From: Pseudomonas sp. 6D_7.1_Bac1
GTDB lineage: Bacteria > Pseudomonadota > Gammaproteobacteria > Pseudomonadales > Pseudomonadaceae
Direction of reading: 5' to 3'
Length of the DNA: 64,000 nucleotides
Assembly (NCBI RefSeq): GCF_025465945.1
Contig: NZ_JANLNW010000078.1
Coordinates: 1 to 64,000 of the forward strand
Shown one piece after another: positions 53,155-60,716 of this stretch. The position numbers and the translations under genes were made by a program. The notes under the pieces were generated by a model. It saw nothing but the letters and a program-made list of their open reading frames with translations, ran no database searches and was not told the DNA's origin. Position 1 is the first letter of the stretch. Each line of letters opens with the position of its first letter.

Positions 53155-53191
53155 GGGTCTGGCTTTAGTGATGTAGTGTTTTTGAATCTGT

Positions 53192-53274
53192 CATCGCGAG
53201 CAGGCTCGCTCCCACATTTGATCGCATTTATCTGAACGATCTCGTTCACCTGTGGGAGCGAGCCTGCTCGCGAT
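53192..53274. repeat. REP-type inverted pair, type C
   Basis: ATCGCGAGCAGGCTCGCTCC and its complement TGTGGGAGCGAGCCTGCTCG (to 53274) lie just past the rluB terminator. Confidence 0.85.
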
Positions 53275-53307
53275 AGCATCGGTGGCATCACCACTATTTT
53301 TCGGGGT

Positions 53308-54270
53308 TCAAAATACAAACCGCCCATCAAACACTGGCTTGTCATCCAGCGCCAGCACGCCGCTGGCGAAGATCAGGTCCAGGTGATGGCTGCCCTTGGC
53401 GCCACCGCCCAATCCCAGGTGGAGGCCGCAATGGCGCTCTTCGAAGCCGGCGTTGCGCGCATACAGGTCTTTGACGCCCTCATTGGTGCCGATCCCCAAC
53501 TCCTCGATGCGCCGATTGGACGGGTTGGCGTCCAGGTACTTGTTGAAATCATGCTCCAGCCCCGGCACGTCCGTGGCGATTCGGCGGATGGTCGAATTCT
53601 CGATCCACAGCTCCAGCGGTGATTCAAGCACACCGTATTTGCGGGCGAAGGGGATGGTGCCGAGGAACGTACCGACGAACTTCACCTGGCCATTGATGGC
53701 TTCACTGTGGGTGGCGATCTCGCCGGGCGCCAGGTCGAAGTTGCCGACGCCGTTGATATTGGTCCACTTCTTGATGCTGCTCAGCGGTGTTTCGAAGTAA
53801 GAGCCATGCCGATCACTGAAACTCAGGGTCGTGGCCTGGGACATGCGCTGGATCAGGTGGCTGTTGAGCCCGGCGATACGTTGCGGTGTGACGCTGAAAG
53901 TGTCGTAGAAGTAATCGCCGTAATCCTTGAACAGCAGCGATTTTTTCCAGTTGTCGGCCATGACGCTTTGCAGGGCACGAACAAAATCAGGGCCGTCCGG
54001 GCGCGGATTGGGCAGCGTCGATGAGTCGTAGAAGAAAATGTACAGATCGCAGTCGGCAATGGCCTGCACCAGGGCCGGGGTCGGTTCGAGGTCCAGGCGC
54101 ATGGCGCTGAACTGGAACGGCTCTTCGGACGCTTGTTCGATGATCGCGCTGGTCAACGCCTCGTAGGGTGCCGTATGCCCAAGCAAGACCTTGGCCGGAC
54201 GTACGCCAACCAGAGCGGGATGGTGTTCGAGGTAGTAAAGGAAATGCGAAATGGCGCGGTGTCGATCCAT
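53308..54270 (-). CDS. M29-aminopeptidase-like protein, possible peptide-maturation enzyme
   Basis: The 320-residue protein has the metal-binding pattern of M29 (AmpS/PepS) aminopeptidases: Glu in DLAPGEIATHSEA, Glu in IEELGIGTN, His in GLHLGLGGG, and His/Asp in SHHLDLIF. The N-terminal half (LVGVRPAKVLLGHTAPYEAL, CDLYIFFYDSS) is an AmpS-like Rossmann-type domain. It is shorter than the usual 370-410 residues. It lies 67 bases after the stop of a 45-codon peptide gene on the same strand, with GGGAGGA before its ATG, and no further partner lies downstream. The peptide may be its substrate; this is inferred. The family is also used in some RiPP and small-peptide pathways, so peptide tailoring is a fair guess. 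Confidence 0.72.
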   Translation of the reverse strand: MDRHRAISHFLYYLEHHPALVGVRPAKVLLGHTAPYEALTSAIIEQASEEPFQFSAMRLDLEPTPALVQAIADCDLYIFFYDSSTLPNPRPDGPDFVRALQSVMADNWKKSLLFKDYGDYFYDTFSVTPQRIAGLNSHLIQRMSQATTLSFSDRHGSYFETPLSSIKKWTNINGVGNFDLAPGEIATHSEAINGQVKFVGTFLGTIPFARKYGVLESPLELWIENSTIRRIATDVPGLEHDFNKYLDANPSNRRIEELGIGTNEGVKDLYARNAGFEERHCGLHLGLGGGAKGSHHLDLIFASGVLALDDKPVFDGRFVF

Positions 54271-54337
54271 GAGTCCTCCCTGACGGTCAGCGAAAAACGG
54301 CAGCGGCGACCGGCCTGGTCGCCTCTGCCTGGATGTC

Positions 54338-54475
54338 TTACATCGGCCACATCGCCGTGCCGAACGGAACGACCGCGTCGGCTTGCATCATTTCAACAGC
54401 AGCGTCATGGGTCGGCGCTTCAAACCAATCGTCCAGTTGCAGTTCAGTTTCCAAGTCTTTTTCCAATGCTTGCAT
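54338..54475 (-). CDS. 45-residue peptide gene, possible RiPP precursor
   Basis: The product is MQALEKDLETELQLDDWFEA, then a middle part with THDAAVEMM, ending in ADAVVPFGTAMWPM. The N-terminal two-thirds is acidic and helical, like a leader; the end is hydrophobic with no acidic residue after the Asp, like a core peptide. AGGAGA lies six bases before ATG 54475, one of the best ribosome binding sites in the window. It precedes the M29-like gene in the same orientation. No transporter or second modification enzyme is adjacent. It might instead be a small regulatory protein; function unproven. Confidence 0.7.
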   Translation of the reverse strand: MQALEKDLETELQLDDWFEAPTHDAAVEMMQADAVVPFGTAMWPM

Positions 54476-54784
54476 AGTGAATCTCCTAGATGACTTTTCG
54501 GTTGAATGGCGGTGCTGTTTTCCGTGCATGAATAAATCATTGCGACTGAAAAGAGTTGCCGCTTACTTGCAGGACTTCACGGTCTGGCAAGTGGTTGGAA
54601 ACCTAGTCCAGTCGTTTTAAAAATACAATTTAATATTTAAATTATGCTTTTGTGAAATTTTTATTCTGTTTTGTGTTGTCGATTTTTTCAATTAAAAACA
54701 AAGTGCTAACTCGACCTCGTCTGTAGGAATAGGACTACCGTCAATTTGCAGTCGACCTACAGAAAGATCTGCCGTGGAAAAATC
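54476..54784. promoter_or_regulatory. AT-rich promoter region of the peptide gene
   Basis: From about 54610 to 54715 the DNA is unusually AT-rich for this genome. An inverted repeat CTGTAGG (54721-54727) and CCTACAG (54756-54762) brackets AGGACTACCGTCAATTTGCA and lies just before the small ORF at 54785. Promoters for both strands are likely here, but no single -35/-10 pair is convincing. Confidence 0.4.
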
Positions 54785-54940
54785 ATGTTACGTGTCGTAA
54801 ATAATTCTTTACGAAAAGCCGTGTTCTGCACCACGGATACGCGTTACGGCGAAGGCTGTAAGGAAAAGCTTCCGGTTGGCTCTCGGCCATGGGGTTTTCA
54901 GGGCTCTGATCCGCTTGTTTCAGGACGCTTTCGGCGGTGA
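54785..54940 (+). CDS. Possible 51-residue basic small protein
   Basis: ATG 54785 to TGA 54938-54940 encodes MLRVVNNSLRKAVFCTTDTR and a Gly/Arg-rich rest with two further aromatic residues. A purine-rich stretch (GTGGAAAAATC) precedes it but no clear Shine-Dalgarno. The 54721-54762 inverted repeat is just upstream. No family recognised; it may be a real small ORF or chance. Confidence 0.35.
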   Translation: MLRVVNNSLRKAVFCTTDTRYGEGCKEKLPVGSRPWGFQGSDPLVSGRFRR

Positions 54941-54987
54941 GATGCGCCCATGCCTGTCGTGCAGGTGCATAACAAGAAGGGGGCGCA

Positions 54988-55134
54988 ATGAACGCCGTGA
55001 GTCATCTCCATCTCTCCTCAAAGGGCGATTTTTCCATCGTCCCCGTCAATGACCCGCAAAGGTCTGACCCATTTTTTGCAGCCGCCCGGGACCCTCGGGG
55101 CGGACACAGGCAATCCCGGCAAACGACGCGCTGA
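54988..55134 (+). CDS. Possible 48-residue small protein
   Basis: ATG 54988 is preceded by AAGAAGGGGG at four bases, a strong site. The product starts MNAVSHLHLSSKGDFSIVPV, then NDPQRSDPFF and a basic tail ending RQSRQTTR. No family recognised. It lies before the aroP leader region and does not overlap any other convincing gene. Confidence 0.42.
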   Translation: MNAVSHLHLSSKGDFSIVPVNDPQRSDPFFAAARDPRGGHRQSRQTTR

Positions 55135-55145
55135 TCCAGCGGCGT

Positions 55146-55174
55146 CTGGCAGCAGGGGGTTACAGGTGTACAAT
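55146..55174 (+). promoter_or_regulatory. Probable sigma-70 promoter of the leader peptide and aroP
   Basis: CTGGCA (55146-55151) and the extended -10 TGTACAAT (TACAAT at 55169-55174) are separated by 17 bases. Transcription would begin near 55181, giving an RNA leader of about 245 bases before the aroP start. Confidence 0.55.
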
Positions 55175-55303
55175 GCGCCGCGTTTTAACTGTGACCTCCC
55201 TGCGTAACTGCGCAAAACTCAAGGCTACCCGTCTTGTTAACTCCGCCGCGTCACAAGCGTGTCGGGTTCGATTTCGTCACAGATAAAAACAAACAGGTGA
55301 CGC

Positions 55304-55366
55304 ATGACCAGTAAAAAAACGCTGAACTCCTGGTACCTGCGCTGGGGTTTGATCCGCGCTGCTTAA
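55304..55366 (+). CDS. 20-residue Trp-containing leader peptide before aroP
   Basis: ATG 55304 to TAA 55364-55366 encodes MTSKKTLNSWYLRWGLIRAA, with Trp at 10 and 14 and Tyr at 11. AGGTGA lies three bases before the ATG. GGTTTGAT (55346-55353), just after the second Trp codon, can pair with ATCAAACC (55401-55408) right before the aroP start region; GCTGCT (55358-55363) with AGCAGC (55377-55382) forms an inner stem. Ribosome position on the Trp codons would decide whether these pair. Control of aroP by Trp supply through this leader is inferred. No classical terminator with a T run follows, so it would act on translation or a weaker stop. Confidence 0.6.
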   Translation: MTSKKTLNSWYLRWGLIRAA

Positions 55367-55426
55367 TCCTGATCCGAGCAGCAACGTCTTAACGAACATC
55401 ATCAAACCTTGCGTGAGACCCTTTTC

Positions 55427-56848
55427 ATGAGTGGACAAAACTCGCATTCAGGCGAGCTTAAACGCGGCCTGAAAAATCGCCATATTCAACTGATCGCCCT
55501 CGGTGGCGCGATCGGTACCGGATTGTTCCTGGGCTCTGCCGGCGTACTGAAATCGGCCGGCCCGTCGATGATCCTCGGCTACGCGATCTGTGGCTTCATC
55601 GCGTTCATGATCATGCGCCAACTGGGCGAAATGATCGTTGAAGAGCCGGTGGCCGGCTCGTTCAGTCACTTTGCCCACAAATACTGGGGCGGTTTCGCCG
55701 GCTTCCTGTCGGGCTGGAACTGCTGGATTCTGTACATTCTGGTTGGCATGTCGGAGCTGACCGCCGTCGGCAAATACGTGCACTACTGGTGGCCGGACGT
55801 CCCGACCTGGGCCTCGGCCGCAGTGTTCTTCGTGATGATCAATGCGATCAACCTGGCGAACGTCAAAGTCTTTGGCGAAGCGGAGTTCTGGTTCGCGATC
55901 ATCAAGGTCGTGGCGATTGTCGGCATGATTGCTCTGGGCAGCTACCTGCTGGTCAGCGGCCATGGCGGCCCGCAAGCCTCGGTGACCAACCTGTGGGAAC
56001 ACGGTGGGTTCTTCCCCAATGGTGTCAGCGGTCTGGTAATGGCCATGGCGATCATCATGTTCTCCTTCGGCGGCCTGGAAATGCTTGGTTTCACCGCAGC
56101 AGAAGCCGACCAGCCGAAAACCGTGATCCCGAAAGCCATCAACCAGGTGATCTACCGGATTCTGATTTTCTACATCGGCGCACTGGTGGTTCTGCTGTCG
56201 CTGACCCCGTGGGACAGCCTGCTGGCGAGCCTGAACGCATCCGGCGATGCCTATAGCGGTAGCCCGTTCGTCCAGGTGTTCTCGATGCTGGGCAGCAATA
56301 CTGCGGCGCACATCCTCAACTTCGTGGTTCTGACGGCAGCGCTGTCGGTGTACAACAGCGGCACCTACTGCAACAGCCGCATGTTGTTGGGCATGGCTGA
56401 ACAGGGCGATGCGCCGAAAGCCCTGGCGAAGATCGACAAGCGCGGCGTGCCGGTGCGTTCGATCCTGGCTTCGGCCGCGGTAACGTTCGTCGCTGTGGTG
56501 ATGAACTACCTGATGCCGCAGCACGCGCTGGAACTGCTGATGTCGCTGGTGGTTGCGACGCTGGTGATCAACTGGGCGATGATCAGCTTCTCGCACTTCA
56601 AGTTCCGTCAGCACATGAACCGTACTAAACAAACGCCGCTGTTCAAGGCGCTGTGGTACCCGTACGGCAACTACATTTGCCTGGCATTCGTGGCCTTCAT
56701 CCTGTGCATCATGCTGATGATCCCGGGCATCCAGGTCTCGGTGTACGCGATTCCGGTGTGGGTCGTGTTCATGTGGGTGTGCTACAACATCAAGAACAAG
56801 CGCAGTGCTCAACAGGCATTGAACGTTGCTGCTTCTGCTGTGAAGTAA
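55427..56848 (+). CDS. AroP-type aromatic amino acid permease
   Basis: The 473-residue protein has twelve membrane helices and the amino acid-polyamine-organocation signature KRGLKNRHIQLIALGGAIGTGLFLGSA near the start, and EPVAGSFSHFAHKYWGGFAGFLSGWNCW, as in AroP and PheP. It takes up Phe, Tyr and Trp across the inner membrane. ATG 55427 is preceded by only a weak GTGAGA; TTG 55409 is possible. The leader peptide with Trp and Tyr upstream supports an aromatic substrate. It could supply phenylalanine to the phhABC pathway downstream. Confidence 0.9.
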   Translation: MSGQNSHSGELKRGLKNRHIQLIALGGAIGTGLFLGSAGVLKSAGPSMILGYAICGFIAFMIMRQLGEMIVEEPVAGSFSHFAHKYWGGFAGFLSGWNCWILYILVGMSELTAVGKYVHYWWPDVPTWASAAVFFVMINAINLANVKVFGEAEFWFAIIKVVAIVGMIALGSYLLVSGHGGPQASVTNLWEHGGFFPNGVSGLVMAMAIIMFSFGGLEMLGFTAAEADQPKTVIPKAINQVIYRILIFYIGALVVLLSLTPWDSLLASLNASGDAYSGSPFVQVFSMLGSNTAAHILNFVVLTAALSVYNSGTYCNSRMLLGMAEQGDAPKALAKIDKRGVPVRSILASAAVTFVAVVMNYLMPQHALELLMSLVVATLVINWAMISFSHFKFRQHMNRTKQTPLFKALWYPYGNYICLAFVAFILCIMLMIPGIQVSVYAIPVWVVFMWVCYNIKNKRSAQQALNVAASAVK

Positions 56849-56862
56849 GCGTACGTTGCATC

Positions 56863-56897
56863 AACAACAAACCCGGCCAATGCCGGGTTTGTTGTTT
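56863..56897 (+). terminator. Terminator after aroP
   Basis: AACAACAAACCCGGC (56863-56877) and GCCGGGTTTGTTGTT (56882-56896) form a perfect 15-base stem with a 4-base loop, with U-rich closing arm. Confidence 0.85.
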
Positions 56898-56917
56898 CCA
56901 GGGTTCATACAAAACCC

Positions 56918-57020
56918 TGTGGGAGCGAGCTTGCTCGCGATGACGACGGCACATGCAACATCAATATGAATGACAAGCCGCTATCGTCGGATCGCCGCCC
57001 GGAGCAAGCTCGCTCCCACA
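56918..57020. repeat. REP-type inverted pair, type C, one arm diverged
   Basis: TGTGGGAGCGAGCTTGCTCG (left) matches the other type C copies, but the right arm (GCCGCCCGGAGCAAGCTCGC) is altered at its inner end, so the palindrome is interrupted. Confidence 0.75.
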
Positions 57021-57087
57021 ATGGCCTGTAATTTCCTTCAGGCTATTCGGGTATCCTGATGCACCCCTAACGCGGACACGCTTTTCC

Positions 57088-57501
57088 ATGCTGGAGATTT
57101 CCAACAACGTGCATCTACCCGATGCCGAGATCGAATTGACCGCCATTCGTGCGCAAGGCGCGGGTGGACAGAACGTCAACAAGGTTTCCAGTGCGGTGCA
57201 CTTGCGCTTCGATATCCCGGCGTCATCCTTGCCAGAGTTCTACAAGGAACGGTTGCTGGCGCTGCGTGACAGTCGGATCACCAGTGACGGTGTGATCATC
57301 ATCAAGGCCCAGCAATACCGTACGCAGGAAGCCAATCGCGCCGATGCGCTGGCGCGGCTGACCGAGTTGATCCTCAGCGCCACCAAGGTTGAAAAGAAGC
57401 GTCGCCCGACCAAACCGACCCTGGGTTCGAAGAAGCGGCGGCTGGAGTCAAAAACCAAGCGCGGCTCGATCAAGGCCGGGCGTGGCAAAGTCGACTTCTA
57501 G
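57088..57501 (+). CDS. arfB: Alternative ribosome-rescue factor ArfB (YaeJ)
   Basis: The 137-residue product is a peptidyl-tRNA hydrolase of the release-factor type: the catalytic GGQ is at 26-28 in IRAQGAGGQNVNKV, followed by SSAVHLRFDIP, and a basic tail (KKRRPTKPTLGSKKRRLESK) that inserts in the mRNA channel of stalled ribosomes. It frees ribosomes stalled without a stop codon. The last 4 bases overlap the convergent MFS gene. Confidence 0.92.
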   Translation: MLEISNNVHLPDAEIELTAIRAQGAGGQNVNKVSSAVHLRFDIPASSLPEFYKERLLALRDSRITSDGVIIIKAQQYRTQEANRADALARLTELILSATKVEKKRRPTKPTLGSKKRRLESKTKRGSIKAGRGKVDF

Positions 57502-58712
57502 CGGGCTTCGCGTTCTTCTCGATACTTTTCGTTCAGGTGCAGTGGCGCCTGGCGGTACAGGTAGACGCTGAGCATCAAACCGCTCAAGGCGGCGAGGGCG
57601 GCGAACAGGAAGATCGAGGCAAAACCGAATCCGGCCGCGATGGCACCCGCGAATGGCCCGGTGATCCCCAGCGACAAGTCGATAAACAACGAGTACGCCC
57701 CGACCGCTGCGCCACGGCTGGAGGCCGGCACCAGATTCACCGCTTCCACACCCAGCGCCGGGAACACCAGCGAGAAGCCGAACCCGCTCAACGCCGCACC
57801 CGCCAGTGCCCAATGGGCGTCCGGGGCCAGCCACAACAGCAACAAGCCGAGGGTTTCGACCGACAGGCAGGCAATCGCCACACGAAAGCCGCCAAGGCGA
57901 TTGATCAGGTTGCCGAACAACAGGCGCGCGCCAATGAAACAGGCACCGAACAGGCTCAGGCAGAGCACGGCGTCGTCCCAATGTCGGGTGGCGTAATACA
58001 GGGTGATGAAGGTGGCAATGGTGCCAAATCCGATCGAGCCCAGTGCCAGCCCGCAGCTGTGGGGCAGCACCCGTCCCAGGACATGCATGAAGGGCAGGCG
58101 TTCGCCGACGACGATCGGCGCTGCGGTTTTCGGCCAGGCCAGCAGCAATCCCAGCGCTCCCAGCAACAGAATGCTCACGCCCATGCTCCACAGCCCGAAG
58201 TGATGCACCAGCAGCACACCGAGCGGTGCACCGACGGCCAGTGCGCCGTAACTGGCGATGCCGTTCCAGGAGATGACCTTGGCGGTATTCGCTGCCCCGA
58301 CCCGGCCGATGCCCCAGCCGATCGATCCCGATCCCACCAGGCTTTCGGCACTGCCCAGCACCAGTCGACCGATCAACAGGCTGATCAGGCTCAAGGTCGG
58401 CAGGCTTTGCGTCCAGGCCGACAGCAGCATGAATACGCCGCTCAAGCCGCATCCGGCCAAGCCATACATCACCGCGTGTTTGCTGCCCTGGTTGTCAATG
58501 ATTCGGCCCGCGTAGGGGCGACTGAGCAGGGTGGCGAGGTATTGCACGCTGATCACCAGGCCCGCGATCACGGCGCCAAAGCCCAGGTCGCTGTGCACAT
58601 AGCCCGGCAACACGGCCAAGGGGATGCCGATGTTCAGGTAGCCGATGAAGGTAAACAGGACGATGGATACGACTTGCAGCGTGACCGCCATGGGGCGCTG
58701 AGGATCTGGCAT
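57498..58712 (-). CDS. MFS transporter of the YhhS/arabinose-efflux type
   Basis: The 404-residue protein has twelve hydrophobic helices and the typical MFS loop motif (LATLLSRPYAGRIIDNQGSK, the G-x-x-x-D-x-x-G-x-K form) between helices 2 and 3. The start ATG 58712 begins PDPQRPMAVTLQVVSIVLF. The substrate is unknown. The 3' end overlaps arfB by 4 bases on the other strand. Confidence 0.9.
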   Translation of the reverse strand: MPDPQRPMAVTLQVVSIVLFTFIGYLNIGIPLAVLPGYVHSDLGFGAVIAGLVISVQYLATLLSRPYAGRIIDNQGSKHAVMYGLAGCGLSGVFMLLSAWTQSLPTLSLISLLIGRLVLGSAESLVGSGSIGWGIGRVGAANTAKVISWNGIASYGALAVGAPLGVLLVHHFGLWSMGVSILLLGALGLLLAWPKTAAPIVVGERLPFMHVLGRVLPHSCGLALGSIGFGTIATFITLYYATRHWDDAVLCLSLFGACFIGARLLFGNLINRLGGFRVAIACLSVETLGLLLLWLAPDAHWALAGAALSGFGFSLVFPALGVEAVNLVPASSRGAAVGAYSLFIDLSLGITGPFAGAIAAGFGFASIFLFAALAALSGLMLSVYLYRQAPLHLNEKYREEREAR

Positions 58713-58827
58713 GGGAAAAGGTCCACGGGACAGCAGGATAGATAGGCTGCTTATGATACCGATGGTTGGATGCGCAGAGGGGGAGAAATTGGCGCCAGGT
58801 GTCGGCCGTTGTGTTGCCTGACAGGCA

Positions 58828-59010
58828 TCAGGATTTGGCGGGTGCGACCAATTGCGTGGTGACCAGTGCGGCGAGGGCGTTTTCCTGGCTGCCGAAGCGG
58901 GCCAGTAGCAGGGCTTGTTTCTCGGGTGTCAGGCGGTTCCAGACATCGATCATCTTTTCGGCAGTGCCGATCAGTACGCTGGCCTGGCTTTCGGTGAAGG
59001 TGTCGCTCAT
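58828..59010 (-). CDS. Small 60-residue helical protein
   Basis: ATG 59010 (AAGGAC nine bases upstream) begins MSDTFTESQASVLIGTAEKM and continues with IDVWNRLTPEKQALLLARFG, a Leu-rich helical unit. Conserved small Pseudomonas proteins have this pattern; function unknown. It is followed by the MFS gene and lies behind another tiny gene on the same strand, separated by a strong hairpin. Confidence 0.65.
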   Translation of the reverse strand: MSDTFTESQASVLIGTAEKMIDVWNRLTPEKQALLLARFGSQENALAALVTTQLVAPAKS

Positions 59011-59034
59011 GGGGCAGGTCCTTGGGTTCAGGCT

Positions 59035-59068
59035 GTGTGGAAAGCGCATGAGTCAGCGCTTTCCACAC
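59035..59068. terminator. Perfect 13-base hairpin between two tiny genes
   Basis: GTGTGGAAAGCGC (59035-59047) and GCGCTTTCCACAC (59056-59068) form a perfect stem with an 8-base loop. The minus strand has no T run after it, so it could regulate expression or protect the 3' end of the upstream small gene's mRNA. Confidence 0.55.
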
Positions 59069-59086
59069 GGTCTGGGTAGTGCTTTT

Positions 59087-59218
59087 TCAGTCTTCGCTGT
59101 CGGCCTTGCGGCTGCCAGTGGCTTCTTTCGGCTCGGGCTTTTGGGCACCGGCTTGTTGCGGGGTTGTCTGCGCAGTTTCGTGCAGGCTTGGGAAGGGGAG
59201 ATTAGGAATCTCGTGCAT
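59087..59218 (-). CDS. Small 43-residue Pro/Glu-rich protein
   Basis: ATG 59218 has AGGAG eight bases upstream and encodes MHEIPNLPFPSLHETAQTTP, then a Lys/Glu/Pro-rich end (PEPKEATGSRKADSED) that is probably disordered. It ends at TGA 59087-59089, 76 bases before the 60-residue gene on the same strand. Function unknown. Confidence 0.6.
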   Translation of the reverse strand: MHEIPNLPFPSLHETAQTTPQQAGAQKPEPKEATGSRKADSED

Positions 59219-59368
59219 GTTGGTCGCTCCTCGCAAGGTCTGTTTTTAAATCGCTGTGTAGATCCGCGCTTTTAAAAAGCCTGGGCAGGATACAGCAGGG
59301 GAGATGACAGAAAGACTTTTATCTCCACTTGTTGCGACAGATGGCCGCAGCCGGTACTCGCAGGCAAT

Positions 59369-59501
59369 TGTGGCGAGGGAGCTTGCTCCCGCTGGGCTGC
59401 GGAGCAGCCCCAAAAGCCAGGCAATGGGTTCGTTCAGTTAGAACTCGATGCAGGTTTTACGACCGCTTCGCGCTCGAGCGGGAGCAAGCTCCCTCGCCAC
59501 A
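59369..59501. repeat. REP-type inverted pair, type A
   Basis: TGTGGCGAGGGAGCTTGCTC and its complement GAGCAAGCTCCCTCGCCACA enclose about 90 bases between the tiny genes and phhC; it lies in the 304-base gap 59219-59522, where no gene is seen. Confidence 0.85.
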
Positions 59502-59522
59502 GGGAGCCTGCCTTGCATGGGG

Positions 59523-60716
59523 TTACTTGCAGACGTCTGCGATGGCTTGCGCCAGCAACTCCAGGCGTGTGGCATCAATCCCGGCGACGTTGGCCCGGCC
59601 GGAGTTGACCATGTACACGCTGTGGTTGTCCCGCAGGTTTTTCACCTGAGCCGGTGTCAAACCGGTGTAGGAAAACATTCCGCGTTGCACGCCAATATGC
59701 GCGAAGCGTTCGCCCAAGCCGTGCGGCTCCAGCGCTTCCACCAAGCCCGTGCGCAGCTGGGCAATGCGCAAACGCATGGCTTCCACTTCATTGGCCCACA
59801 GCTGTTTCAGCTCCGGGTCGCCGAGGATGGTTGCCACGACGGCGGCGCCGTGATCCGGTGGTGTCGACCACAGGTTGCGGGCGATGTTGGCCAGTTGGCT
59901 GCGGATATCAACGAGCTTCTCGGCATCCTTTGCGCAGACGATCAGCGCACCGGTGCGGTCGCGGTACAGGCCAAAGTTTTTCGAGCAAGAACTGGTGATC
60001 AGCAGCTCAGGCAGTTCAGCGGCAAACAATCGCACGGCCCAGGCGTCCTGCTCCAGACCATCGCCAAAACCCTGATAAGCGAAGTCGATCAGCGGCAGCA
60101 GTTCGCGGCTGCGAACCACTTCCAGCACACGGCGCCAGTCATCGTGAGACAGGTCGAAACCGGTCGGGTTGTGGCAGCAGGCGTGCAGTAGCACCACGTC
60201 GCCCTTGGGAATCAGGTTCAGGGTTGCCAGCATGGCTTCGACGTCGAGGCGGTTGTCGCTGCCCACGTACGGGTAGTGGCTGACCTTGAGGCCAGCGGTG
60301 GCGTAGATGGTTTCGTGGATTGGCCACGTCGGGTTGCTCAGCCAGACGCCGCGGCCCGGCAGGCATTGCGCGATGAAGTCGGCGCTCAAGCGCAAGGCAC
60401 CGGTGCCGCCCGGGGTCTGGGTCGCGCCGACACGCTGCTCGGCGATCAGCGCTGAATCAGCGCCGAGCACCAGCTCATTGATCACTTTGCCGAACGCCGC
60501 ATCACCGTGACCACCGATGTAGGTCTTGGTGGTCTGACGATCCACCAGACGCAGTTCGGCGAGTTTCACCGACTGCGGAATCGGAGTCAGGCCCTGGGCA
60601 TCCTTGTAGACGCCCACGCCAAGGTCGAACTTGCGCGGATTGCTGTCCTGCGCATAGGCCTCCATCAGGCCGAGGATCGGGTCGCCGGGTACTCGGCCGA
60701 TGGCGTCGAAATGCAT
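59523..60716 (-). CDS. phhC: Aromatic amino acid aminotransferase PhhC
   Basis: The 397-residue product is a class I PLP aminotransferase of the aspartate/aromatic type: PNPTWP-like SNPTWPIHETI, CCHNPTGFDL, DFAYQGFGDGLEQDAW and the PLP-lysine motif SSCSKNFGLYRDR. It moves the amino group of tyrosine or phenylalanine to 2-oxoglutarate, the step after hydroxylation in the phh operon. Its ATG overlaps the phhB stop as TAATG, so translation is coupled. AspC-type activity is also possible but the operon favours aromatic substrates. Confidence 0.93.
   Translation of the reverse strand: MHFDAIGRVPGDPILGLMEAYAQDSNPRKFDLGVGVYKDAQGLTPIPQSVKLAELRLVDRQTTKTYIGGHGDAAFGKVINELVLGADSALIAEQRVGATQTPGGTGALRLSADFIAQCLPGRGVWLSNPTWPIHETIYATAGLKVSHYPYVGSDNRLDVEAMLATLNLIPKGDVVLLHACCHNPTGFDLSHDDWRRVLEVVRSRELLPLIDFAYQGFGDGLEQDAWAVRLFAAELPELLITSSCSKNFGLYRDRTGALIVCAKDAEKLVDIRSQLANIARNLWSTPPDHGAAVVATILGDPELKQLWANEVEAMRLRIAQLRTGLVEALEPHGLGERFAHIGVQRGMFSYTGLTPAQVKNLRDNHSVYMVNSGRANVAGIDATRLELLAQAIADVCK

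Noticed and set aside
54585..54600. Sigma-54-like site TGGCAAGTGGTTGGA
   Set aside because: The spacing and the GC/GG elements do not match the -24/-12 consensus well, and no sigma-54 activator is nearby.
55448..56812. 454-codon minus-strand frame opposite the aroP gene
   Set aside because: His/Arg-rich product with no family, fully inside a clear membrane protein gene; open only because of codon bias.
57537..58745. 402-codon plus-strand frame opposite the MFS gene
   Set aside because: Gln/Arg/Ala-rich shadow of the transporter, with no start signal.
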